Below, piece by piece: positions 1 to 5,313 of a stretch of 5,313 nucleotides of DNA (position 1 is its first letter; each line of letters opens with the position of its first letter). The stretch lies in contig CADBLV010000300.1 in the NCBI GenBank assembly GCA_902795555.1, positions 1-5,313 on the forward strand. Direction: 5' to 3'. Both the position numbers and the translations under genes were made by a program. The notes below the pieces were generated by a model, which made no database searches, was not told where the DNA came from, and saw only the letters and a program-made list of their open reading frames with translations. Origin of the DNA: an uncultured Eubacteriales bacterium. GTDB taxonomy: Bacteria; Bacillota_A; Clostridia; Christensenellales; Aristaeellaceae.

Positions 1-1318
1 TCGCCTGGGCGCTCAGCTGAATATTCGTGTTCCGGTTTTCGTTTTTCGTGGTCTCCGTGGTATAGGCAGAGATGAGACCGAAGCGGTTCATCAGCTCGGT
101 TTTAGTGACCTCAGCCAAGACCTTTTCCGGGGTCAGAAAGAGGGTGGTCCGGGTTTCTCCGGCATCCAGGAGCGCGGCTACCCGGTTAAACAGATCCTCG
201 GCATCCAGCCTGGCTCCGGGCCGGTCCTCCGTGAAGGAGAAGGTTTTCGTGTTGAAATCAAAGCTTTGAACCGTGCTGTTGACCGGATCCCGGTTGACAT
301 AATTCGCGATGCCGTCGGCCATCCCGCGGAGGGCTTCGTGATCCCAGTCCACTTTCGTGGTGTAGGAAACGGGGGCAGCGCGCATCGAAGAGGCCTGTTC
401 CACCCGGTTCTGGAAGGGGGTCAGTCCCCAGGAGCGTAAATCGCCCGTCTGGCTGCGCCCCAGAGCCCAGGCTTTGTTCACCAGCTCTTCCGTATTTCGG
501 GAAACCGGAACCCTTTCGGGAGTGACATGCCAGGATTCGTTGCCCACGGTAATCGTAATGTCGAATGCGCGGTTCACGCTTTCGTGAACGGCGTTGACCG
601 CGTCCATGGCCTGCTGACGGGTCATGCCGCCCACGTGTACATTGTCAATATAGACGCCGGGATAGATCGTGTCGGTTTCGATTTCCCGGCGGCACAGATC
701 GAAGTTTTCCGCCTTCGCCGCGTCCAGAGAGATCAGGTTTCCGTTGGCAAAGGCCAGATTGGGCAGGAAGCGGTAGCGCAGCCCGGTGAGCTGGGGAAGC
801 ATCAGAAGTCCCAGGGCCGTCAGCACCAGTCCCGCCAGCACGGCCGCAACCGCCCAGGCGCCGCGATGGGGATCCCTCCGTCGGTAGCGCGGCCGACGGG
901 ACAGCGGCTCTTCCTCCTCCCGCTCCAGGCGCTCAAAGCGCTCCAGATCGTCAAAAACCGTGGCGGGGGCTCCCAGGCCGTCGTCCTCGTTGCGGCTGAA
1001 ATAGCGCCTCCTCTGGCGGATTTCTTCCTGTTTGCGATCCCAGGCTTCCCGTTCCCGGAGACCCCGGTCTCTTCCCAGAGGGGATTTCCCCGGAAGGGAG
1101 GAGGAAGTCGCTTCGGAAGACGAAGAACGCGAAGAAGACGAAGAGTCCGGAGAAGGCGAAGAGGTCGAAGAAGACGAAGAAGCCGGGGAGGATCCGGAAG
1201 GCCGGGACGGTCTGGGAGATCGGCGGAGCCGCGGAGAATCATCGTCGTGGGTAATCTCCAGGTCCCGGATGATTTCTCCTTCCCCTTCATACAGATCATA
1301 ATTTTTCAGCTTTGCCAT
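1..1318 (-). CDS. VanW-family membrane protein with YoaR-like putative peptidoglycan-binding region (C-terminus cut by window edge)
   Basis: The gene starts at ATG (1316-1318) behind an AGGGAG site 6 nt upstream and stays open to the left edge, giving 439 codons without a stop. Residues 1-150 are charged and hydrophilic, with a Ser/Pro-rich stretch at about 41-74 and an Arg/Glu-rich stretch at about 83-150. A single membrane helix follows at about 153-174 (GAWAVAAVLAGLVLTALGLL). The protein is therefore probably N-in, C-out with no cleavable signal peptide. The outer part has the IYPGVYIDNVHVGGMT block (218-233) typical of VanW-family proteins, then regions resembling the YoaR-like putative peptidoglycan-binding domain. 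The last visible residues, with the NRNTNIQLSAQA block, match the beginning of a VanW domain, whose remainder lies outside the window. The biochemical role of VanW is not established. The name comes from some vancomycin-resistance clusters, but nothing here suggests resistance. It lies 57 bp downstream of the U32 gene with no visible terminator, so it is probably in the same operon. Confidence 0.88.
   Translation of the reverse strand, partial: MAKLKNYDLYEGEGEIIRDLEITHDDDSPRLRRSPRPSRPSGSSPASSSSSTSSPSPDSSSSSRSSSSEATSSSLPGKSPLGRDRGLREREAWDRKQEEIRQRRRYFSRNEDDGLGAPATVFDDLERFERLEREEEEPLSRRPRYRRRDPHRGAWAVAAVLAGLVLTALGLLMLPQLTGLRYRFLPNLAFANGNLISLDAAKAENFDLCRREIETDTIYPGVYIDNVHVGGMTRQQAMDAVNAVHESVNRAFDITITVGNESWHVTPERVPVSRNTEELVNKAWALGRSQTGDLRSWGLTPFQNRVEQASSMRAAPVSYTTKVDWDHEALRGMADGIANYVNRDPVNSTVQSFDFNTKTFSFTEDRPGARLDAEDLFNRVAALLDAGETRTTLFLTPEKVLAEVTKTELMNRFGLISAYTTETTKNENRNTNIQLSAQA
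1097..1195 (-). repeat. Low-complexity Ser-codon tract inside the VanW-family gene
   Basis: This purine/pyrimidine-skewed tract is made mostly of alternating TCT, TCG and TCC codons (GAAGACGAAGA-type repeats on the plus strand). It encodes the Ser-rich segment, with 23 Ser among the 34 residues at positions 41-74. The period is close to 3 and 6 bp and imperfect. Such tracts can change length by replication slippage, and loss or gain of whole codons would keep the reading frame. Confidence 0.75.
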
Positions 1319-1324
1319 GCTTTG

Positions 1325-1330
1325 CTCCCT
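1325..1330 (-). promoter_or_regulatory. Ribosome binding site of the VanW-family gene
   Basis: AGGGAG lies 6 nt before the ATG at 1318, which supports that start. A second copy of the same nine-base block, GGGAGCAAA, lies 18 bp further upstream (1339-1347 and 1321-1329 on the plus strand), giving two SD-like sites in the 57-bp gap. Confidence 0.7.
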
Positions 1331-1375
1331 TTTTGTGGTTTGCTCCCCTCTCCGCGGCGCGTCCTTTCCTGCCCG

Positions 1376-2599
1376 TTATTTTCGGTGGTTGCGGACGGGA
1401 CCGCGGAGAAGATCGCCTTTTTCACAGTTTCCCAGGGCCATGCGGAGCGTTTCTCCGGCGATGCCCAGGGTTTCCAGGGTTTCCCCGGTTTTTTCCCGCA
1501 GGAACGGGGTCGCATTCACCTTCCGGATTCCCTGTGAGGTCATCAGCTCCAGCGTCTCCCCGGCAAAAAACCGGTTCTTCAGCAAAAGTCGGGCCTTCCC
1601 CTCTGCGTCCGGCCCTTCCAGAACGCGGGCCACATATTCCCGGTTCTGATGGAAGCCTTCCGCCTGGGCCGGGATTTCCGGGGGCCCCAGGAGAAAACCG
1701 GTGTCGGATTCCCGATGGCTGGCGTTTTGCAGTTCGTCCATCAGCTCCGGCAGGGCAGCGCGGAATGCCTCCTCGCTTTGTTCCAGAAGATTCAGGGCCC
1801 GGCGATAGGCGCCGGTGACCACGGCCACATAGTATTCCGATTTCATCCGGCCCTCGATTTTGAGGCTGCTGACGCCCGCGTCCCGAAGGGCGGGAAGGAT
1901 GGGCATGAGGCAGAGATCCCGGGCGGAAAACAGATAGGTTCCCCGGGCGTCTTCCTCCAGAGGATAATATTCGCCCGGACGCTTTTCCTCCGTCACCGCA
2001 TAGCTCCACCGGCAGGCCTGAGCACAGTCTCCCCGGTTTCCGCTGCGGCCCGTCAGATAGGCGGAAAGAAGGCAGCGGCCGGAATAGGCCATGCAGCTGG
2101 CGCCATGAACAAAGGTTTCCAGCTCGATGGCGGCGCCCAGGTTCTCTTTCATGCGCCGGATTCTTTCCAGGGAAACTTCCCGGGCGAGGATCACCCGGCT
2201 GCAGCCCAGGTCGCGATACATTTTCGCGGCGGCGGTATTGACCGTGTTGGCCTGGGTGCTGACATGAATGGGAAGATCGGGCACGTCCCGCCGGAGTGTC
2301 GTGATCGCGCCCACGTCGGACACGATGGCCGCGTCGACCCCGGCGGCCAGGGCTCGCCGGGCCGCGGCAACGAAAGCTTCCATCTCGTCGTCAAAGGGGA
2401 AGATGTTCATCGTCACATAGAAGCGGGCCCCGGCGGCATGGGCCATGGCAACCGCCTCCGGAAGCTGCGCTTCGTCGAAATTGCCCGCGTGGGCCCGGAG
2501 GCCGAATTGCTTCATGCCGCCGTAAACGGCATCCGCCCCGAAATGCAGGGCGGCTTCCAGGGATTCCCGGTTTCCCGCGGGGCACAGCAATTCTGTCAT
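1376..2599 (-). CDS. U32-family protein (TrhP/RlhA/YrrO-like RNA hydroxylation protein; formerly 'peptidase U32')
   Basis: This complete 407-residue protein opens with the family hallmark ELLCPAGNRESLEAAL and has GADAVYGG, IHVSTQANTVN, the U32 signature around ETFVHGASCMAYSGRCLLS (161-179), and SSLKIEGRMKSEYYVA (244-259). Cys169, Cys176, Cys192 and Cys230 fit the spacing of the four iron-sulfur ligands of UbiU; Cys196 is a further candidate. A small C-terminal domain at about 322-400 resembles the U32 C-terminal barrel. Characterised relatives, TrhP of E. coli and B. subtilis and RlhA, are needed for prephenate-dependent hydroxylation of tRNA U34 or 23S rRNA, and UbiU/UbiV act in anaerobic ubiquinone synthesis. 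Protease activity is poorly supported for most members. From the mltG context, tRNA hydroxylation is the likeliest role (inference). The ATG directly follows the mltG stop (TAAATG), with AGGGGG 9 nt upstream inside mltG, so translation is probably coupled. The serine in HGASC, where the family pattern has a hydrophobic residue, is a mild deviation. Confidence 0.93.
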   Translation of the reverse strand: MTELLCPAGNRESLEAALHFGADAVYGGMKQFGLRAHAGNFDEAQLPEAVAMAHAAGARFYVTMNIFPFDDEMEAFVAAARRALAAGVDAAIVSDVGAITTLRRDVPDLPIHVSTQANTVNTAAAKMYRDLGCSRVILAREVSLERIRRMKENLGAAIELETFVHGASCMAYSGRCLLSAYLTGRSGNRGDCAQACRWSYAVTEEKRPGEYYPLEEDARGTYLFSARDLCLMPILPALRDAGVSSLKIEGRMKSEYYVAVVTGAYRRALNLLEQSEEAFRAALPELMDELQNASHRESDTGFLLGPPEIPAQAEGFHQNREYVARVLEGPDAEGKARLLLKNRFFAGETLELMTSQGIRKVNATPFLREKTGETLETLGIAGETLRMALGNCEKGDLLRGPVRNHRK

Positions 2600-3781
2600 T
2601 TACTGAATCCCCCTGTCCGCGTCAAACTGCTGCCAGAGGGGCGCGTAAACAGCCACGGCCCGCTCATGCTCCGCCAGGGTGCGGGAGAAATAGAGCTCCC
2701 CGCTTTCCGGCTCCTTGGCGCAGAAGAAAAGATAATTTTCGGCCACCATGGTTTCATCCGGATAAAGCGCCGCGCGGATGGCTTTGGGGGAAGGGTTGCA
2801 AATGGGCCCCACCGGGAGACCCGCGTATCGGTAGGTATTATAGGGACTGTCGATTTTCAGGTCATCTTCCGTCAAAGCCATTTTCCGAACGCCGGTGAGA
2901 TAATGGATGGTCACGTCGCTTTCCAGCTTCATCTTCGCCCGCAGCCGATTGTGGAAAACCGCGCTGACCCGGGCAAAATCCTTTTCTCCCGCTTCCTTTT
3001 CGATGAGGCTGGCCATGGTGATCACCTGATCCATGGTCATGCCCAGCTCCTCCGCCCGGGTTTCCTCCCCGGCCGGGAAGGCGGCCTCCGTCTGGCTGAG
3101 AAGCTTGCGGATGATTTCCTCGGGTTTGGCGCTGGTATATACTTCATAGGTGTTCGGCGCCAGATAGCCCTCCAGAACATACTTCCGTTTGGCAGCTCCG
3201 CCGGCGTTCAGAATATCGGCGATGTAATAATAATCCCGGAAGCTCTCGCCGGTTTTGCACAGGCTCAGGAATTCCGCGGAATCGGTCAGCACGCCGTCCT
3301 TCACGAGTTTGGCGGCAAAGCTTTCCACCGTGTCCCCCGGGATGAGGGTGATGTTCCGGACGAGGGGATTGCCGTCCCCCGAGGTAAGCCGGTCGGCAAT
3401 TTCCATCATGGTCATATTCCGGCGAAGCGTATACGTTCCCACCTGGATTTTCTGGGCCATCCCGGCAAAATCGCAGTAATACTTGAAAACGGAGCGGTTG
3501 CGGATCAGATCGGCGTTTTCCAGATTGCCGGCCACCCGGTTCAGGCTCTGGCCGCTGGAAATTTCAAAGGAAATCTCCGTGGAATCGTTGATATCCGGAG
3601 GCGCGAAAAAAGCATCGTATACCTTGGTGTATACGGTGTAACAAAGGCCGCCCACCACCACGGCCACAGTCAGGGCTACCAGCAGCGGCCGAAGGATGCG
3701 CCAGAGGCCGGAATACCAGTACAGGCCGTACCGGCGCTCCTTTTGCATGCTGCGGTAGGTAATTTTCTGTTCCTCGTTCAA
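2600..3781 (-). CDS. mltG: Endolytic murein transglycosylase MltG (YceG-like)
   Basis: This 393-residue, single-pass membrane enzyme cleaves nascent peptidoglycan strands and is thought to set glycan length by ending strand elongation. A short basic cytoplasmic tail is followed by a membrane helix at about 32-50 (PLLVALTVAVVVGGLCYTV). A LysM-like region at about 68-135 carries SSGQSLNRVAGNL and VGTYTLRRNMTMMEIADRL. The catalytic YceG domain has EGYLAPNTYEV (204-214), ASLIEKEAG (257-265), VFHNRL (275-280), LESDVTIHY (286-294) and SPYNTYRYAGLPVGPICNPS (312-331). Glu261 aligns with the catalytic glutamate described for E. coli MltG (Glu218). The start is TTG at 3779-3781: a GGAGGGG site lies 6 nt upstream, and the next in-frame ATG (codon 12) would shorten the basic tail and lacks comparable support. 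The gene lies 3 nt after the ylbF stop and abuts the U32 start. The length is normal for a Bacillota MltG. Confidence 0.96.
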   Translation of the reverse strand: MNEEQKITYRSMQKERRYGLYWYSGLWRILRPLLVALTVAVVVGGLCYTVYTKVYDAFFAPPDINDSTEISFEISSGQSLNRVAGNLENADLIRNRSVFKYYCDFAGMAQKIQVGTYTLRRNMTMMEIADRLTSGDGNPLVRNITLIPGDTVESFAAKLVKDGVLTDSAEFLSLCKTGESFRDYYYIADILNAGGAAKRKYVLEGYLAPNTYEVYTSAKPEEIIRKLLSQTEAAFPAGEETRAEELGMTMDQVITMASLIEKEAGEKDFARVSAVFHNRLRAKMKLESDVTIHYLTGVRKMALTEDDLKIDSPYNTYRYAGLPVGPICNPSPKAIRAALYPDETMVAENYLFFCAKEPESGELYFSRTLAEHERAVAVYAPLWQQFDADRGIQ

Positions 3782-3784
3782 CGG

Positions 3785-4135
3785 TTACCCCTCCAGATCG
3801 GGCACGCCCATCTCCACGTCCGCCGCCTCGGTGAGGATTTTAAAGATATCCGCCAGCGCCTGCTGAAGACGCATTTCGGAAAGGAGATACTGGCTCACCT
3901 CCGGCTTGGAAAACAGAAGCGTGGAAATTCCGGAAAAGCGCTGCTGATCCTCGGCTTCCGGGGCCCGGCCCGAAAGGGCGGCCATCTGGATGGAAAGCTG
4001 AAGCTTGCGATATTCCCGGATGAGGGCGGCGGTGGTTTCGTCGCCCATGACGCTTTCCTTCAGGCCGTGATAAGTTTTGTATTCCTCGCTGTCCCGGATA
4101 TCCTGAGCCAGACGATAGGTTGATGAATAATCCAC
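3785..4135 (-). CDS. YlbF/YmcA-family protein
   Basis: The 116-residue, Glu/Gln/Leu-rich, apparently all-helical protein contains the pattern of the Com_YlbF family: an N-terminal helix YRLAQDIRDSEEYKTYHGLKESV, then ALIREYRKLQLSIQMAALSGR (37-57), and a helical C-terminal part with FSKPEVSQYLLSEMRLQQALADIFKILTEA (76-105). It has no membrane segment and no Cys, and is presumably cytoplasmic. In B. subtilis, YlbF and YmcA form a complex with YaaT that affects competence, sporulation and biofilm formation and assists RNase Y in mRNA maturation. This protein could be either paralogue or a third type, so no symbol is given. The start is GTG at 4133-4135 behind AAGGAGGT with 6 nt spacing. The reading frame is open 47 codons further upstream, but that part runs through the leader and hairpin and is not protein-like. 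The gene follows RNase J and precedes mltG, whose ribosome binding site it contains. Confidence 0.85.
   Translation of the reverse strand: MDYSSTYRLAQDIRDSEEYKTYHGLKESVMGDETTAALIREYRKLQLSIQMAALSGRAPEAEDQQRFSGISTLLFSKPEVSQYLLSEMRLQQALADIFKILTEAADVEMGVPDLEG
3788..3794 (-). promoter_or_regulatory. Ribosome binding site of mltG, inside the end of ylbF
   Basis: GGAGGGG overlaps the last sense codons (Leu-Glu-Gly) of the upstream gene, with 6 nt between it and the TTG start. The ylbF stop TAA falls inside this spacer. The site decides the TTG start of mltG and suggests that ribosomes ending ylbF translation re-initiate on mltG. Confidence 0.8.
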
Positions 4136-4141
4136 GGAAAT

Positions 4142-4149
4142 ACCTCCTT
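4142..4149 (-). promoter_or_regulatory. Ribosome binding site of the YlbF/YmcA-family gene
   Basis: AAGGAGGT is a near-perfect complement to the 3' end of 16S rRNA and lies 6 nt before a GTG codon. It is the strongest site in the window and sets the start at GTG rather than at the ATG of the longer open frame upstream. Confidence 0.85.
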
Positions 4150-4166
4150 CATGGGATTGACACCGG

Positions 4167-4196
4167 CGAAGCGGAAGCGTCCGCCCGCGGGCTTCG
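4167..4196 (-). other. GC-rich imperfect inverted repeat in the ylbF leader
   Basis: The arms CGAAGC and GCTTCG (4167-4172 and 4191-4196) enclose an 18-nt segment containing most of the perfect palindrome GCCCGCGGGC (4183-4192). Several alternative pairings are possible. It may be plain leader structure; no riboswitch family is recognisable. Confidence 0.3.
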
Positions 4197-4213
4197 GCTG
4201 CTGATATAACGAT

Positions 4214-4239
4214 CGGGGAGGAAGAAAGCTTCCTCCCCG
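4214..4239 (-). terminator. Perfect 11-bp GC-rich hairpin: candidate weak rnj terminator or 5'-end hairpin of the ylbF transcript
   Basis: The arms CGGGGAGGAAG and CTTCCTCCCCG (4214-4224 and 4229-4239) pair perfectly around a 4-nt loop. Read in the direction of transcription, the following bases are ATCGTTATATC, which is not a clear U-run, so classical Rho-independent termination after RNase J would be inefficient at best. In a read-through transcript the stem can be extended past a small internal loop by pairing GTATAA (4243-4248) with TTATAT (4204-4209). In a transcript from the promoter just upstream, the hairpin would sit at the very 5' end. Confidence 0.45.
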
Positions 4240-4241
4240 GT

Positions 4242-4270
4242 ATTATACGGTTTTTTACGGGTTTGAGCAA
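4242..4270 (-). promoter_or_regulatory. Sigma-A-type promoter for the ylbF-mltG-U32-vanW operon
   Basis: A consensus -10 box TATAAT (4242-4247) is separated by exactly 17 bp from a -35-like TTGCTC (4265-4270, matching TTGACA at 3 of 6 positions). The spacer holds an A6 tract. It lies in the only sizeable gap of the window, 20 bp past the RNase J stop, and points toward ylbF. The start point would be near 4234-4236, leaving a leader of about 100 nt. CCGTA occurs twice at 10-bp spacing within the spacer and -10 region. Confidence 0.6.
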
Positions 4271-4290
4271 GGGCACAACGTGAAGAAGGA

Positions 4291-5313
4291 TTATACGTCC
4301 AGAATGATCGGAAGGATCATCGGGTTGCGCTTGATTTTATCGAAGATGAAGCGATGAACCTCGTCCTTGATGGTGTTTTTCAGGTCGGGCCAGTTTTCTC
4401 CCGAAAGGTTCTGGGCGGCCAGAATTTCTTGAACAAGCTCCTGCGTACGGTCGATGATATCCTCGTTTTCCTTCACGTAGATAAAGCCGCGGGAGACAAT
4501 ATCCGGACCGCTGACCAGCGTCGCCTGATCCCGGTCGATCGCCATGCAGATGATCAGCAGGCCGTCCTGGCTCAGATGCTTCCGATCCCGCAGGACCACA
4601 TTCCCCACGTCTCCGACGCCCAGGCCGTCGACCAGCACGCCGCCCACCGGCACCATTTCGCCCAGCGCCAGGGAGTTTTCGTTCATCTCGATCACCTGGC
4701 CCAGCTCGGGAATCACGATATTCTGGGGCTGAACACCCATGGATTCCGCCAGGATGGCATGCTGCCACATCATGCGATATTCGCCGTGGACAGGGATGAA
4801 ATACTTCGGGCGCACCAGCGAATGCAGCAGCTTCAGCTCCTCCTGACAGGCGTGACCGGAGACATGAACCTCGGCCATCGCGCTGTAAACCACCTGGGCG
4901 CCCAGGCGATAGAGCTGATTGATGACGCGGCTGATGAATTTCTCGTTTCCGGGAATCGGAGTTGCGGAAATAATCACCATATCGCTTTGGCGAATCTGCA
5001 GTTTCCGATGTTCCGCGTAGGCCATCCGCGTCAGTCCGGCCATAGGCTCGCCCTGGCTGCCCGTGGTCATGACGAGGATTTCATGATCCGGATACTGATC
5101 AAGCACGTCCATGTCGATCAGATATCCCTCCGGAATGCGCAGCTCGCCGATGGCCATGGCCACGCGGCTGACGTTGACCATGCTGCGCCCGATGAAGCAC
5201 ACCCGGCGGCCGTATCGGATAGCCCCGTCGATGATCATCTGCATCCGGTGGATGTTGCTGGCGAACATGGCCACGATCACCCGGCCGCCCGCCTGGGCAA
5301 AGAGCTTTTCAAA
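4291..5313 (-). CDS. rnj: Ribonuclease J, C-terminal part (5' end cut by window edge)
   Basis: The frame is open from the right edge, giving 340 residues and a TAA stop at 4291-4293. RNase J is a metallo-beta-lactamase/beta-CASP enzyme with 5'-3' exonuclease and endonuclease activity on mRNA and rRNA precursors. The visible part begins inside the beta-CASP domain with VIVAMFASNIHRMQMIID and GRRVCFIGRSMVNV, followed by TTGSQGEP (83-90 of the visible part), HVSGHACQEEL (150-160) and PVHGEYRM (174-181). The His of VSGH and the His of PVHGE are 22 residues apart, as are His368 and His390 of B. subtilis RNase J1. That implies about 214 residues lie outside the window and a normal total length near 554. 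The C-terminal domain, with SGPDIVSRGFIYVKE, ends in NPMILPIILDV, the usual family terminus. The missing part should hold the HxHxDH metal site. J1 and J2 cannot be told apart from this portion. Confidence 0.97.
   Translation of the reverse strand, partial: FEKLFAQAGGRVIVAMFASNIHRMQMIIDGAIRYGRRVCFIGRSMVNVSRVAMAIGELRIPEGYLIDMDVLDQYPDHEILVMTTGSQGEPMAGLTRMAYAEHRKLQIRQSDMVIISATPIPGNEKFISRVINQLYRLGAQVVYSAMAEVHVSGHACQEELKLLHSLVRPKYFIPVHGEYRMMWQHAILAESMGVQPQNIVIPELGQVIEMNENSLALGEMVPVGGVLVDGLGVGDVGNVVLRDRKHLSQDGLLIICMAIDRDQATLVSGPDIVSRGFIYVKENEDIIDRTQELVQEILAAQNLSGENWPDLKNTIKDEVHRFIFDKIKRNPMILPIILDV

Noticed and set aside
820..1299. Minus-strand open frame with Leu/Arg/Pro repeats
   Set aside because: It is an out-of-frame reading of the same Ser-codon repeat, inside the well-supported VanW-family gene.
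1..1318. Vancomycin resistance gene
   Set aside because: VanW domains are widespread in Bacillota without resistance, and no vanH/A/X/R/S-like gene is present here.
527..1537. Open reading frame of 336 codons on the plus strand with an Arg-rich block
   Set aside because: The Arg-rich block is the reverse reading of the Ser-codon repeat of the VanW-family gene; the rest is antisense shadow.
1376..2599. Collagenase or protease
   Set aside because: The old U32 label suggests this, but the conserved cysteine cluster and mltG context fit the RNA-hydroxylation branch better.
1649..4123. Open reading frame of 824 codons on the plus strand
   Set aside because: It runs antisense to U32, mltG and ylbF, all of which have unmistakable family motifs. 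Its translation shows no domain, is rich in Gly/His/Pro/Arg, and has no credible ribosome binding site. Long antisense frames are expected opposite GC-rich genes.
4240..4260. Plus-strand terminator (hairpin followed by a T6 run at 4251-4256)
   Set aside because: The T-run is about 11 nt past the stem, and there is no plus-strand gene for it to terminate; the A6 on the other strand is better explained as promoter spacer.
4136..4276. 47-codon N-terminal extension of the YlbF-family protein
   Set aside because: It covers the promoter -10 box, the hairpin and the leader, is not conserved-looking, and bypasses the near-perfect ribosome binding site in front of the GTG.
5278..5280. GTG as the RNase J start
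   Set aside because: The frame stays open to the window edge and the upstream residues FEKLFAQAGGR fit the beta-CASP domain, so the true start lies about 214 codons further upstream, outside the window.

Overview
The window reads as a chromosomal housekeeping segment from a GC-rich member of the Bacillota, most likely an uncultured clostridial lineage. The evidence is the gene set (RNase J, a YlbF/YmcA-family protein, MltG, a U32-family protein and a VanW-family protein), strong AGGAGG-type ribosome binding sites, and GC-ending codons. The species cannot be named from the sequence alone. All genes lie on the minus strand, so transcription runs from the right edge to the left edge. I see no plus-strand gene, RNA gene, insertion sequence or CRISPR array.

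Layout in order of transcription: (1) the C-terminal 340 residues of ribonuclease J, cut by the right edge; (2) an intergenic region of about 155 bp with a good sigma-A-type promoter, a perfect 11-bp GC-rich hairpin and a structured leader; (3) a 116-residue YlbF/YmcA-family protein starting at GTG; (4) the membrane-anchored lytic transglycosylase MltG, starting at TTG 3 nt after the ylbF stop; (5) a U32-family protein of the tRNA/rRNA hydroxylase type, whose ATG directly follows the mltG stop; (6) after 57 bp, a VanW-family membrane protein with a long Ser-rich N-terminus, cut by the left edge.

The four genes downstream of the promoter look like one operon. MltG and VanW point to cell-wall work, the U32 protein to RNA modification, and RNase J plus the YlbF-family protein to RNA turnover. 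The mltG-to-U32 order resembles Bacillus subtilis yrrL-yrrM-yrrN-yrrO, but here the methyltransferase and the second U32 gene are absent between the two. I found no clearly new system. The points most worth a second look are the promoter whose transcript would begin with a hairpin, the RNase J/YlbF adjacency, the run of non-ATG starts with strong ribosome binding sites, and the Ser-rich tail of the VanW protein.
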